64,000 nucleotides of DNA, taken from Siphonodentalium dalli (lineage: Eukaryota > Mollusca > Scaphopoda > Gadilida > Siphonodentaliidae). The stretch lies in NCBI GenBank assembly GCA_032622095.1, contig CP136067.1:127135030-127199029 (forward strand). Reading direction: 5' to 3'. A model generated the notes under the pieces. It did not search any database and was not told where the DNA came from. It saw nothing but the letters and a program-made list of their open reading frames with translations. The translations under genes and the position numbers were made by a program. Positions 1 through 11,884 of this stretch are shown here, piece by piece (within the stretch, counting starts at the first letter, position 1; each line of letters opens with the position of its first letter).

Positions 1-19
1 ACAGATCCAATTTATAGTT

Positions 20-570
20 CCATTGTTCGAGTTCGTTGTTCATTGCAGTAAAGTCTGCAGCATCGTAGTTCCAGACTCTCCGTTTGATGGACACGACTCG
101 ATTTTACTTTATTTAAACTTAATGTTACTATTATGGGACAGTGCAAGCGAGTCACCTCAACCAAAAAAGTATCTAAAACTTTCCATGATTCGACAAGATG
201 TAGTTTATTTGTCATAAATAAGCCAAGGAGAGAGAGGTCTCGGTAAAATATGTCTGGTCTTTGATAATTTGTTTTAATCCAAGTTTCTGTCGAATATATC
301 TTGACGTTGTTGTCTCTTTTTCTAAAACATTGGAGTTAAAATGTCCAGTGACCACCACCTGTGATAGGATTGTGTCGTTCGTTGACATATCGATCGATGA
401 CAAAATATTTTTCCAAAAACAGGTTGGCGACTCGTATTCCATAAAAAAGTGCCAAGCAAAAATCGTTCTGGTGTGGGGGTTTACTACCTCAATCCATGCA
501 CATTATATACCGGTTATTTCTAAGTCCCTGCGTCATTTAAAATATAGTGAGTTAGATACATATACAGCGA
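20..570 (-). pseudogene. LINE AP-endonuclease fragment
   Basis: Two overlapping minus-strand reading frames carry pieces that resemble the endonuclease part of a non-LTR retrotransposon. The string VVTGHFNSNVLE (about 330-365) looks like the conserved LLGDFN block of apurinic endonucleases, with His where the catalytic Asp is expected. YIRQKLGLKQIIKDQTYFTE follows, as in the usual segment before the S-L-D-L block, and HCPIIVTL further on resembles the final SDHxP(I/V) block. The pieces lie in different frames, so the copy is broken. No reverse transcriptase part is seen because the window edge cuts the element. The assignment is by motif recognition only and the LINE clade is not determined. 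Confidence 0.45.
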
Positions 571-1012
571 TACCACTTCCATGATATGTACGGTTAAGTC
601 TCTCGGGTGCGTAGACACCAGGAATAAGAATTTCGGAGTCTTGTATTTCGTCTGTAACAACATTTCTTCGTATTACCAGGTGGACGGTAAGACATACAGT
701 GGTACACAAATAAAAACATCACACATTTGTCAATATTTGTCAATTCCCCATCGGATATTCACATGGGTGATTACTGGTTTACCATTAATATATAATTGAG
801 CTGTGTTTTGACTGCCTTCTATTAATGGCTCTATATAGCGTCCTGTCTGCCAGCCCATCATTACTTATATAGCCCCCCATGGAGCCGTTTAAGATGAAAA
901 GAGTTTTTCTCTCAATTAATCGGGAATCTGTTTGTCAGTAGAATAGATGTCTGTACTCTTGCGAATATATCAACACCCTGATCTATTGGTAATGACTGTG
1001 ATAATTTAATAG
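571..1012. other. Intergenic or intronic sequence, nothing recognised
   Basis: No reading frame with recognisable content. The last bases (TTTAATAG at 1005-1012) can serve as a weak splice acceptor for the Thr/Ala exon that follows. Confidence 0.3.
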
Positions 1013-1315
1013 CAATACCAGCAGTAACACCAGCACCAGCGACACCACCAGCAATAACAACATCAGCACCAACAACTACAACAATAACAACACCACCAGT
1101 AGCGACAACGCCATCAGCAGCAACATCACCAGCAGCAACGACATCATCAGTATCAATAACACTAGCGGCAGCAACAGCAACATCATCAACAACACCCCAA
1201 GCAACAACACCAGCAGCAGTAACAACACCAGCAGCAGCAACACCAGTAGCAAGAACAACACATACAACAACGACGACCACAACAACCACAACAACGAAAT
1301 CGGTGACTAAACCGC
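1013..1315 (+). CDS. Mucin-like Thr/Ala/Pro/Ser exon, copy 1
   Basis: An open 101-codon stretch made almost entirely of NCA codons (ACA, GCA, CCA, TCA), giving a Thr/Ala/Pro/Ser-rich peptide of the kind that is densely O-glycosylated in mucins and lectin stalks. It ends at CCGC|GTAAGTG, a strong splice donor, and is preceded by TTTAATAG, a weaker acceptor. Both borders interrupt a codon after its first base, so the exon is symmetric phase 1-1 and can be spliced to the larger homologous exon at 14864 without changing frame. Open frames also exist on the opposite strand because the sequence is a degenerate trinucleotide repeat, so openness alone proves nothing; the splice sites, the phase agreement and the homologous exon are the evidence. 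No cysteine is encoded. It could be a relic of exon duplication or an alternative exon. Confidence 0.45.
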
Positions 1316-1765
1316 GTAAGTGTGTTTAATGGTATGGTTTATTGGTTGAGAGTAAGATAACCACAAAAAGCACATAGCACAGCGCAAAAACACAATTGTA
1401 AGAATAGAACAAATCGAAACGAAAACAGGACGAACTAATCCACATGGAAATTTCAATTCCTATACATGTATAATAACTTTCATCTGTATGATTGTCTGTT
1501 GTAAATAAGTTATAATTATTTTCGCGACAGGCGGTTACCCAACCTCTCATTGTTTAACGCTATTTTAAAGTGGCGGAGACAGTCTGATGTTACTCAAAAT
1601 ACTAATACAAAATGTCGAATAACTCATCTTGTCCGACCAATGCAAGTTCGATGTCTGCAGCTTTAACCTTTCCATACTAACTCCTCATTACGAGTAGTTA
1701 ACACGTAGGGACTTAGTTCATTAAACGACCATATGTAGATTGCTGAACATATTTTCTATAACATC
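1013..1765 (+). repeat. Duplicated exon plus intron segment, copy 1
   Basis: The Thr/Ala exon and roughly 450 bases downstream are similar to 14864-16340. Shared landmarks after the exon include ACACAATTGTAAGAA, TATACATGTATAAT, TTTCATNTGTATNATTGTCTGT, CGACAGG and CTCCTCATTNACGAGTAGTTA, in the same order and spacing. The match fades near 1765. Confidence 0.7.
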
Positions 1766-2343
1766 TCCGACCAATATGATTCTATATTGTCTGGCGTATG
1801 TTTATATTTTCTGACAACCCACCAACTGAATGCCAATCCAAATGTATAATTTTGCAACTGATTGTGAAAGTCCGTTTAGTGTATAAAGGGTTAAGAGTAA
1901 TGAGGGTATTCGTAAAGCTTTACTGATAACAACAAAACAGGATTGAGAGGTTTCCATGCCTGAGCTATGTCAGGAGGTGCAAAGTTTAGCTGGACCTACA
2001 TAGAATACTACTTAATTGTTAAGCTAGTACACAACACGAAGGAATGTATACTACCTGAAGACCACATCAAGCATATTATAGAACAATACAAATTTCAAAC
2101 ATATGACTTGAAACGTACACAATCCGATTCGATGGTCCCCATGTCATCAGATTCAAACAACAACAACAACAACAACAGCATTTCTTCAAAAGACGCCTTT
2201 GTTATCAGAATCGATCAATTACCAAAAACAAATTTTAACCACTGCCAACTCTAATATAACATTTTTCATTTCGTGCTGTCTGTCAACATTATGTTAACGT
2301 TCTGTTAAACGCAATTTGGTATCCAGAGTATGTCTTCGGTTCA
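1766..2343. other. Non-coding stretch with one dispersed repeat
   Basis: Apart from the dispersed repeat at 2119-2252 nothing is recognised. A 95-codon open frame at 1967-2254 runs into that repeat and a short CAA tract and shows no protein family signature. Confidence 0.3.
2119..2252 (+). repeat. Dispersed repeat, copy 1 (partner at 53531)
   Basis: CAATCCGATTCGATGGTCCC through CCACTGCCAACT is closely similar to 53531-53649 in the same orientation. This copy carries an extra (AAC)n expansion in the middle. Ends and class of the element are not clear. Confidence 0.7.
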
Positions 2344-3775
2344 TATGGAAATGGGATGATATTCATGGTATGAGACAAGGTAATTTTTCAGGTCCATGTG
2401 GGACATATTGCGGTATAGTTAGGCTTTTCTGATATATCTGACCTATAGATATACAGAAAAATTACGCAGCTGCGCTTTTGATAAAGTGGGTCATCACGAA
2501 GCACCAACATATGTAAATGGGATGATCTTCGATGTTTACCCTAGGGTATAAGACAAGGTCTATTTACATGTCTCGTGGGGGGGGGCTCATTGCTGCATAA
2601 TTGTGCTTTTCTGATATACCTGGCCATATATACTGAAAATGACCACACATAGTTAGGCTTTTGATAAAGTAGTTCATCACGAACACCAAATAAGGAAGTG
2701 GGGTGATATTCGGTATTTACCCTAGGGTATGAGTCCATTTGCAAGTTCTCGTGGGTGGCATATTGCGGCATAGTCGGGCTTTTCTGATAAATATGGCCTA
2801 CATATACTCAGAACTTACCACATGCAGCTATGCTTTTGATAACGTAGGTCATCACGGAACACCAAAATATGGAAATGGGATGATATTCGATATTTACCCT
2901 AGTTTGAGACAGTGTCAATTTACAGGTCCCGTGGGGGACATATTGCGGTACGTTTGGGCACTTCTGATATATCTGGCCCATATATACCGACAAATGACCA
3001 CACGCAGTTAGGGTTTTGATAAAGTAGGTCACAACGGAACACCGCAATATGGAAATGGGATGATATTCGATATTTACGCTAGGGAATCGGACATCGTTAG
3101 TTTAAAGGTCCCGTGGGGGACCTATTGTGGAACAATTGGCTTTTATGATATATCTGCCCTGTATATACCGAAAAATGGACCACACACAGCTAGGACTTTG
3201 ATAAATTAGCTCATCAAAAACAACAAAATAGGGAGATGGGGCAATATTCGATATTTACCTTATGGTATGAGGCCATGTGGATTTACAGGTCCCATGGGCG
3301 GCATATTGCGGCATAGTTGGGCTCTTGTGATATATCTGGCCTATATATACCGAAAAATGTCCACTGGCAGATAGACTTTTGACAAAGTACATAACGAAGC
3401 ACCAATATATGGAAATGGGATGATCTTCGATATTTAACCTAGGGTTTGAGATAAGGTCATTTTACAAGTCTCGTGGGAGACGTATTGATGCATAGTTCGC
3501 CTCTTCTGATATATCTGGCCCACATATACTGAAAATGACCACAGGCAGTTAGGCTTTTGATACAGTAGGTCATCACGAACACAAAAATAAGGAAATGGGG
3601 TGATATTCGATACGAGACAAGGTTTTGTACAGGTCCCGTGTGGCCATATTGCGGCATAGTTGGGCTTGTTGGATATATCTGGCCCATATATACCGAAAAA
3701 TTAACACACGCAGCTAAGAATTTTGATCAAGTAGGTCATCAATGCACACCAAAATATGGAAATGTGATGATACTG
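2344..3775. repeat. ~180-bp satellite, about 8 units
   Basis: The landmark TATGGAAATGGGATGATATT recurs, with substitutions, at about 2344, 2510, 2691, 2868, 3048, 3229, 3408, 3588 and 3755, giving a period of 166-181 bases. Each unit also holds a GGGACATATTGCGGCATAGT block, a TGATATATCTGGCCCATATA block and TTTTGATAAAGTAGGTCATC. Units are 75-90% alike by eye. Short open frames within it are accidental. Confidence 0.9.
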
Positions 3776-3958
3776 TTACAATGCACGCCTGTACCTTGGT
3801 CGCCTTCGCGTTTTGTCTCGGGAAAAAATATTCAATATATATATAAATTTCGATTGAGAAAAGGCTTTTTCAATGCAGAATTGTTGGATCAACACACATG
3901 TCCTTTGTTTGAAGAGCGTGAATTAGGTAGACAAGGTTAATGACACAGAGGGCTGAAA

Positions 3959-4326
3959 CTAATCTAGCGTACTGTGGTTCCATACCGGAATTACGAATGC
4001 TTTGTTATACAACCAAGTAGATCCATGCCACCATTGTTCAACTGAACCGAAACTTGCGAATGAACAACCGCGACTAATGGCATCTGCAGTGTTGTCGGTG
4101 GAAGCACAATGATGTAATTCAACTGTATCGGTCATTGTCTTGATTTCGCTCACTCTGTTTGACGCGAATTATGGAAGATCGCTATTAGTGTTTATCCAGT
4201 ATAACACAATCATACTATCGAACCACATCACTAGATTTCACGATGTTGGCGGTGCATGTTTTTTTGTAAAGTGCGAAACAAGTCGCGCACCGACCAGGGC
4301 TGCCATCAGTTCGAGTTTAGCTATAG
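3959..4326 (-). pseudogene. Pao-type RNase H region (broken)
   Basis: Minus-strand codons just below the DNA-element insertion encode KLELMAALVGARLVSHF, then a stop-containing stretch with WFDSMIVLYWI (the W-x-DS-x-x-V-L-x-W-I block of RNase H in Pao elements), then the 64-residue open piece with NTADAISRG and a WWHGSTWL block. The Asp-Ser pair is kept, but stop codons in the intervening stretch show the copy is dead. Its continuation on the other side of the insertion is at 5868. Confidence 0.65.
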
Positions 4327-4329
4327 TCA

Positions 4330-5858
4330 GGCCCGTTCCAAACGACGGATTTTTGTCGACTCGAATCTAATACCAGACCCACAATTGTATTATATGCGTC
4401 AAAAATGCGACGTTTGAAACAATTAGATCCGTGTCAGACGCATCACAGACGAATATCCGTCCAATTCAGACGACGGATTTTTGACGACGGATTTTTGACG
4501 ACTCGAATTTAATACATGTGACGAGAAGAGCCGAAAGTTACCGAAGAACGAATGCAAATGATATGATAATGATATGATAATGGTATAATAATGAGGGGGC
4601 TCCCCTTATCTGAGGAAATACCCACATGACGTCATTTGTCGCACGCTCTCTTTGTCATAAAGAAAGATATATCTATAAGCATTGCTTAGGTAACATTGTG
4701 CAAATTGTAATTATTTTGGTAGTTTGATTCCTCAACGAACATGGCATGTCACTGACTCACATCTTATAATGGATATAGTATCAATGTTTTAGAATAATCA
4801 ATATATACCGATATAAGGGGTAGGGGTTGTAGCAACTGATTTATAATAATTCATATTGACCGATATTTCTTATTGTAAGGAATAGGGGTGGTAGTATCTG
4901 ATGTATAATAATTAATATTTACCGGTATTACTTATTATAAGGGGAAGAGGTTGGTACTACTGATTTATAACCATTCATATATATCGATATTACTGAGGGG
5001 TAAAGGGGTGGTAACCTCTTATTTATAATAATTCATATATTCAGGTATTACTTGTTGTAAGGGGCAGAGTGGTAGCCTATGATTTATAATAAGTTATATA
5101 TACCGGTATTCCTTATTATAAGGGGTAGGGGTGGTAGCCTCAGATTTATAATAATTCATATAAACCGGTATTACTTATTATGAGGGGTAGGGATGGTAGC
5201 CTATGATTTATAATAATTCATAGATACCTGTATTCCTTATTATAAAGGATATATAGGTGGTAGCCTATGATTTATAATATATAATTAATATATTCCGGTA
5301 TTCCTCGTTATAAGGGGTAGGGGTGGTACCACTGATCTTATTTATACTAATTCATATATACCGGCATTATTTATTATGAAGGGTGTATGGGTGGTAACCT
5401 CTTATTTATAATAATTCATATATTCCGGTATTCCTTATAATAATTCTTGTATACCTGTATTTACATGCATGGCTTACACATATATGGCAATCGGTTGCAC
5501 GATCTAACATTTATTTGTAGCGCCTATTATATTATATTATATAACTATATTTACTATATACATCCTCATATACATATGCATATATATTCCCGCTGCAATC
5601 GCGCATATATTTATACATAATTTATACTGTATTTTAGTATATATATGTATAATATACCGGTATATACAGGCCTCTATATCTACGCGTGACCATTTTGTGA
5701 AGGTAACATGGGGTGCACCTTTAAATAAATCGACCGATGTATTAGATTCGATGCGACAAAGATGCGTCCGTCTGAAACAAAATTGACTGCAGACGCATCA
5801 CCGACGATTTAATACAATTAGATTCGAGTCGACAAAAATCCGTCGTTTGGAACGGGCC
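4330..5858. mobile_element. Non-autonomous DNA transposon, 42-bp TIRs, TCA target duplication
   Basis: Bases 4330-4371 (starting GGCCCGTTCCAAACGACGGA) are an exact reverse complement of 5817-5858. The element is flanked on both sides by TCA (4327-4329 and 5859-5861), a 3-bp target-site duplication. Next to the ends lie sub-terminal segments with GACGCATCAC in direct orientation (about 4436 and 5792). The interior holds no transposase; instead it has a run of ~61-bp repeats and AT-rich filler. The superfamily is not certain: a 3-bp duplication fits several groups. It lies exactly within the Pao pol relic, which proves it is an insertion. Confidence 0.9.
4800..5450. repeat. ~61-bp minisatellite inside the DNA transposon, about 11 units
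   Basis: Units of the form ACCGGTATTCCTTATTATAA / GGGGTAGGGGTGGTAGCC / TGATTTATAATAATTCATAT recur at about 4807, 4859, 4920, 4984, 5043, 5103, 5164, 5225, 5294, 5360 and 5424. Units diverge by about 10-25%. A tandem core inside a non-autonomous element is a known architecture in mollusc repeats. Confidence 0.85.
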
Positions 5859-5867
5859 TCAGTGACT

Positions 5868-6830
5868 TCACAGGCGCAATTTAACTTTTTGACATGATAA
5901 TTCAGAATGACCGGTTGTAAAATATTTAAAATAAGCAACAGCTCTATAGTCTTTCACGCTCGCACCGACAAACACAAGTAGTTCGAACACATCCGTTTCA
6001 GAATTCCAAATGTACGTACATCGTTTGATTTTCATTTTTGACACTGCTTGCAAATTATCGCGAATTGTATGAACGGGTTCATCCCAGCTCAGGTCGTATG
6101 TCCACAGTTTCTGAATAAATATTTTGGCATTTACAATTACTGATGAAAGAAATCCCAAGGGATCAAACACACTTGAAATATCACTCAAAATTTCACGTTT
6201 TGTGATGATCGATCTACAGTTAATTTCCATTTGCATGAATGCCAATGAATCACCATCTATATCCACGTCCAAGCACGGGCACCGTTTCAATTCGAGCTAA
6301 CAAGAGTCTACTTGATGCCGCAGAACAAAGTTTCTCCGAATTTGAACACCACAACCGCACACTAAAGTTACCTTTAGCCATAATACCCTGGTCGTTTTGA
6401 AGTAATTCATTATTTCATTCTCGTTTTGGAGACTGGTCACACAGTTATCAACATAAACATTGTTCAGTAAATATTTCACAGTTGGGTAGTCGGTTGAATA
6501 TGACATCAGGCGTTTGAGTAGTGTGGCGTTTAGAATGAAAGGTGAAGATTTGGCACCGAATAACACAACGTTGAACATGTACATATCGAATTTAGAGTCA
6601 GTGTTTATTGGATCAGACAACCACAAGAATCGCGTGATTTTTTTTGTCACTGTCGGCTAGTTTGATATGAAGAAATGCTTTTTCTACATCAGAAATGATA
6701 CCATATTTATGCAAGCGGACCTCATAATAATGGAACTAATGTCAAGCTGTCAGATGTTCGGAATAGAGAGTTTCCGGATTTCAGAGGTAATTGTTAGTGA
6801 GAATGCACTTGGGTGAATTGGGGCCGACAA
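5868..6830 (-). pseudogene. Pao-type reverse transcriptase (broken)
   Basis: Reading downward from 6830, the minus strand gives a pre-RT segment, a block reading SDVEKAFLHIKLADSDK (RT motif A with its Asp), ITRFLWLSDP, then FNVVLFGAKSSPF, a YVDN block (RT motif C, here in the YVDN form seen in Pao elements) and the post-thumb segment ending near LSCQKVKLRL. The frame shifts near 6655 and a stop interrupts near 6295, so the open pieces are 117 and 140 residues. The reading frame runs directly to the edge of the inserted DNA element at 5858. Confidence 0.65.
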
Positions 6831-6879
6831 TTTGGTCCGTATGGAGAGGGATTCGGTTTATAGAGTATCCGGTTTGGAG

Positions 6880-8440
6880 GGGTTTTACTGTATGGATAAT
6901 TCCCAGATAACTACATTTTTTAACAATTTAAATTTCACTCACATTATAGTACTTATAGAAGGAATTAAAGCTTTTTTTGTAAGTTTGCAGGTGTTCCTGT
7001 CATCAGCCCGGTATCATCTGCATATACAGATACAAAAAGATGTTCAAGTGATTTTCAATATCATCGGACCAATAACTCTTGTAGTTGTCATATACGATTC
7101 AAATTGTTTACTTACAGTGCAAAAAGGGTCGGTGAAAGATTGTACTTACAGTGCAAAAAAAGGATTGGTGAATGATACACGCCTTGTCGAACACAAAATA
7201 AGCATGGACACAAATTGGAGTGCTCATTTCCGATCTGGACTTTGGACTTAATGTTCGAGTACATATTGCAAATGACTTTAAATTTTTTTCCATCTACACC
7301 GTTTGATAACAGTTTGTGCCATAATCCCTGTCTCCATACCTGATCAAATTGTTTTTCAAAGTCAATGAATGCACAATATAAGCTTCTGTTTAGTGACTTG
7401 GTAATTTCTGTCAGCATGTGAAGAACACATTATCAACTGCGGAGTATCCTTTTCTGAATACGGATAGATTTTCCTTCATTACTTCGTGTTCCTCTAAATG
7501 TGTGTTCACCCTGGTTGAAAGTTTTGTGTAAATAACTTTCCAAAACTAGCAGAGTAATTGGCCTGTAGTTTTTATGGTCACTTGAATCTTCTTTATTTGA
7601 TATATGGGTATAATGGTTCCAATTACCCCGGAATCAGGTATACATCCAGAATCCAAAACTAGATTAAAACGTTAGCAGAATATGTCTTTAGTTGTATCAG
7701 ATCAGGCTTTTATAAATTCATTTAATATTCCGTCTTCTCCAGGTGATTTATTATTACTGAGACTAGTGATCGCGATGTTTATTTCTCGTGGGTAATATGT
7801 TGGTTAAGTGAGTCATTCCCATGCGTATTTGTATCATCGACAGAGAGGTTGGGATCATGTAGGTTATGGAATTATTTCTCGGAAATAATTTTCAAGATCA
7901 TTTATTTGTAATGAACTGTCTGTTAGTTTTCTTTTCTTATTCAATGTATTAGACATAAATTTCTCGATTCGCCCTTTTTTAATTTAGTCATTTCACCAGA
8001 TATCCTATCTCTGTGAGATTTCATCGCGTTATCCATTGCGAGCTTCTACATTGTAGCTGTTTCACGCACAACGCTTCTGGACAAGTGATTATTTTTTAAT
8101 TTGTTGTCTCGTTCTGCTTTTCGTTATTCCTTCCTGGCTAGTTTACACGCTGGGGTAGACTAAGGCTTTTTATATGTTCTATGTATATTTTACTTTTTCT
8201 TAATTACTGGTCACAGTCCAAAGGTTTTATCTACAGAATTATGAATTATTTGGATACAATATCGTTCACCTCTGCACAGCTTGGGTGGTCGGTTTCCTGT
8301 TTATTGATGGTCTGTCGCATCAGGATCTAAATTGTACATAAATTCAATAGATTTTGTTCCATCCCATCTACACCTAGGTGGCATTTTACGAGAGTCACAA
8401 TTCCTTCGTGCACATTTAAATCGATTGGTATTTCAGATGT
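6880..8440 (-). pseudogene. LINE reverse transcriptase (broken copy)
   Basis: On the minus strand, from high to low coordinates: a linker with KLARKE and KSHRDRIS (about 8160-7990), NNKSPGEDGI (about 7750), a PDSGVIGTIIPIY block (about 7640), HEVMKENLSVFRKGYSAVD (about 7490-7430), LYCAFIDFEKQFDQVW (RT motif A, about 7380-7330), GVDGKKFKVICNMY, CVRQG (about 7200) and a YADDTG catalytic box at about 7024-7008. These are the canonical blocks of a non-LTR retrotransposon RT in the right order. Frames change repeatedly and a ~35-bp local duplication (CTTACAGTGCAAAA at 7111 and 7144) interrupts the motif after VRQG. The clade cannot be fixed by eye. It lies directly against the Pao relic at about 6840. 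Confidence 0.75.
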
Positions 8441-9204
8441 TAATGTTTTGTGATCTGTTGCAGAACACACGCACACAGCACGTCGATCTGTTTGCGCGGT
8501 TATTATTTTGAGAATTGCGTCCGGAAAAAATTGCTGTCATCGTGGATACCGTCGGCTAATATGTGTATATTGGTTCACTTTCTCCTGCTTCCAAAATTTC
8601 AACTTCTTGTCGCAAGAATGCACGAATTTCTTTAAGGCGATAATTCCTGTTTCGATACAGGCAAACGATGCCACTGCGAAGAAGAAGTGGAGGAAGTTTC
8701 TTCATCACGATAGACACAAGCATATCACTATAGTACGTCCCTTGATTCAGTGCATCTATTGATCGAATAAATTACTCCAGTTCGTCACGAAATTGTCCCA
8801 AAATTTCCAGAAAGAGTTCGTCGTCATCTGCCTCGGTAGTCAGTGATGTGATTGATTTGTTCAGATCCACTATTTCTTTAATTCAGTACATTACTTCTTC
8901 GATAATTCGCGATAATCGTTTCAAGTCTGGAATGTCGGATTTCATAATCGCACAGGCATCGTCAGTGAATCGTGGGGTGAGTCCTTTTTGTAGCTGTTCG
9001 CGATCGAATCAGACACTTGTATTCCATGTCCATTTTGTTGAAGGTTCGATGGACCAATGTCGCGGAGCCAAACGTTTTGCGGGAAGATCGAAGAATACGT
9101 CCGTTCAATACTTATTTAATCGTAACGCTGCATTTATAGAAGCAGTAATTCACAGTTTCACACATTCAATAATTAACTCAATCTGTTCATGTATGACTGC
9201 ATGA
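8441..9204 (-). other. Degenerate minus-strand reading frames, family not recognised
   Basis: Broken minus-strand frames include an acidic helical-looking piece (TEADDDELFLEILGQF near 8840) and a lysine-rich piece (LKKFVHSCDKKLKFWKQEKK near 8600). The orientation agrees with the flanking retroelements, so a gag-like remnant is possible, but I see no diagnostic motif. Confidence 0.25.
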
Positions 9205-10784
9205 GCGCGTGAGTACAATTAGACAGTCAGTCTAATGAGTCTATGCATTAACCACAAGTGCGAACTCTGCTTAAGAAGGCGCCCCATTAATGAATTTTCA
9301 AAAAATAGCAACTTCAAGCTATCAATTTGAAGGGAAAAAATGGTATCCCTTATAACCACTCTATGCTATATTACTATAACATCAACTCTTTGGCCTCACA
9401 ATAGGACAGATATGTTCGAATTATGAAAAAACAAATGTTTAAAAACAAAACCATTTGTTCATGTATGTATCGATAGGTTTGACAGGAACTATTTTCAATA
9501 ACCACACTGCATTATCTAGACCATGAACCCAATCAGAGTGTGGACTCAGTCTACCATCTGAAATCATGATTGTCTGCGAGAAAATAAATAAAACATTTTT
9601 CATTCCAACAGAGTTTTTTGGCAGCCATTTGCAGAACTATATATTTTTAGGAAAGATCACCATAAAACTACACGATGTCTGAAAATATGAATCAGTATTA
9701 AGTATTTTTTTCTGTCATATTATTGAAAACGTGGCTGAATAATATGTGTGTTGTTTTACGTTGTTTTTGGTCCTTTTGATTCGTTACAATTAAGCAAACT
9801 GTTCTCTAATCGCCAGATCAACACCAGCCAGAGTTACGGGCATTCAAACTGTATCCAAACTTTGGAGCATGGCACACTATTAGGTTCGGCGTTTACGTCA
9901 TGGATCGATGTTCTTGGTGTTGTCGCATCTTTTTGTGCTTACCGGAGCGAATGCCGTTGGAGTTTTTATAATTAAAACTCCTTGTATTTATTTCATTAGT
10001 TTGAAGTTTTGAAGAACGGACGCTCTCCATTGGAAGTACCAGTAATCGTTTTAAAGTGGTTATCTTGATTACATATTAAAGTTTTAAATGAAAGAGTCCA
10101 GGCACATCAGGTTTCATTAGGGAAAACAATCGGGGAAAGCTGATATTTTCAGGGATTAATAACGAGATGTTGATGAACCACATGGCAAACGTCCCCTAGA
10201 ATCCGAGTTAATCTTTTTGAGATATGAATTTTTTTTCGGAATGCTTCATATTCTGATGCATTTCCATCAGTCCATATGCGAAGGCAGTCATGTATACATC
10301 ACGTAATGCCAAATTCATAGTACATTGAACTAAGTTTGGCCAAAATTTCCTGGTATTTCTAAATGGATTTTCTAAAAATCTCTCAGGAATTTATTTTTGA
10401 AATTGAGTACAAGTTATTCATTATTTTGATACAATATGTAAGAACCATCGAACAATTGGTTATTATAAACCCATTTACTTCACTTTTATGGCCTGGAAAA
10501 TATTTAAAATTTCACTGTTGTTAGGTACCAAAAACTTCTGTAAATTAGATTTGTTTCAAAAGTGCAGTCCATGTATCCATGATATCATATCTGAAGATCA
10601 CGAGAGGAGGCTTCATTTTTCTTGATTTATGAAATTTTATGATTATTGTCACGTAGAAAGACAACTACCCACAAATAATTTTCTATATTTGAGAATTGTC
10701 ATGTTATTCATGTTGTTCAATGAAAAATTGGACTGAGATGAGTTCTGGGTCATGGCTTCACAACCAAGTTAATGCTGACCACCA
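9205..10784. other. AT-rich non-coding sequence
   Basis: No exon, repeat border or known element recognised. An unassigned 75-codon frame at 9748-9975 on the plus strand has no visible family features. Confidence 0.3.
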
Positions 10785-11275
10785 TATCTCTTAACACTGT
10801 GGCATAATTTCCAGCTGATTGTGCTCTGCTTGAGTGGAACACACTAATATCAACATTTGTTTTCATTTGGGCTGGAATACCTGTGACTGCTTTATTGTTC
10901 CTTATAATATATGGGGCTATGACACTATATTATGCAATTAAAAATCTAACTCCACACAATGATATAAATGAAGCCTCATCTCATGGAGCCAATACAATAA
11001 GCTGTTTGGTGATTTGAATGTTGTGTGAAATTATTAATTATTCTTGGTACCGAAAGGGACAACAAAGAAAATAATATGTTCGACCTCTCAAATGTATTAA
11101 AATCCATTGTTTTGTCACTCGTAATAACTGAGCAGCTTCTGCAAACAATAAAGATGATAATATGTTAAACTAACGATTTTTCGCCAGGTAGATCAGGAGA
11201 AATTCTTTGTTGAACATATCTTGCCATATTTGGCTGTATATTTTCAAAACGTACATCTCCATCTTAATGCGAATC
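10785..11275 (+). repeat. Paralogous segment, copy 1 (inverted partner at 42720-43115)
   Basis: About 400 bases match 42720-43115 in reverse orientation, including GTCCCTTTCGGTACCAAGAA, the ACAATAAAGCAGTCACAG region and a CAACAAAGAATTTCTC block. On the plus strand one block reads as a probable membrane helix (IWAGIPVTALLFLIIYGAM, about 10869-10925) and a later block reads DQEKFFVEHILPYLAVYFQN (about 11194-11253), preceded by a TTTTTCGCCAG acceptor-like site. The partner encodes IDPEKFFVETMLPFLAEFMQ in the equivalent place. Stops separate the blocks. This may be two exons of a duplicated membrane-protein gene, or gene-derived sequence carried in a repeat. I do not recognise the family. Confidence 0.5.
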
Positions 11276-11884
11276 TGGCCGTGGCCGTCGATGCATGAGA
11301 AGACATCGTCACGGCATAGAATTATCCAAATCAAGAGATTCGACCGCGCTCACAAACTGATCAGTTTGAGGTTTACATGCACACATTGAATGTTTCAGAA
11401 AACAGTTATATCGCTTTGAGATAAGAAATTTAATCTTAGTTGCAAAATCAAGTATTGGTTGACCACAAACTTTGTGTCTTATTATTGATAAATAGGTAAC
11501 TGACGTTACCGTTATTCCATCGGATTCCTGTTGCAAATAATGTATTGTTTTTTTGTTGTTGAAAATGCTCAATACGTACGCATATGTATAAACATGGATG
11601 TGGCTACAGGGGTTTGGTGCTTCACCATATCAACTGAGGTAATCAATTTCTACAATGACCAAATATAGGTTGAAATGATCCTAATGGTGATTTTTATAGC
11701 GGTTGTTTGATGTGATAATTGGGTTCTAATCAAAAGTCAAATATTGTCAAATATTTACAATAATTAAACTGTCCTTCATGAACATTTTTATCCTTAAACT
11801 GTGTTAGAAAACCAATTTCCAGCAGCTGAGCATTTTGTGTACCAGTTGGAAAATATCAAACCGGGATGTAAGTGGAATAGTACA

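Larger units (their letters stand above)
3955..6830 (-). mobile_element. BEL/Pao-type LTR retroelement remnant (pol)
   Basis: Read on the minus strand, this segment contains, in order, reverse-transcriptase blocks (about 6830-6297), the conserved stretch after the RT thumb containing REILSDISSVFDPLGFLS (about 6200-6150), and an RNase H region (about 4326-3959) with an LELMAALVGARL block and the NTADAISRG block typical of Pao elements. Frames change at least three times and stops are present, so it is a relic. It is interrupted between thumb and RNase H by the DNA element at 4330-5858. No LTRs, gag or integrase were recognised; the low-coordinate end abuts the 180-bp satellite region. Confidence 0.7.
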
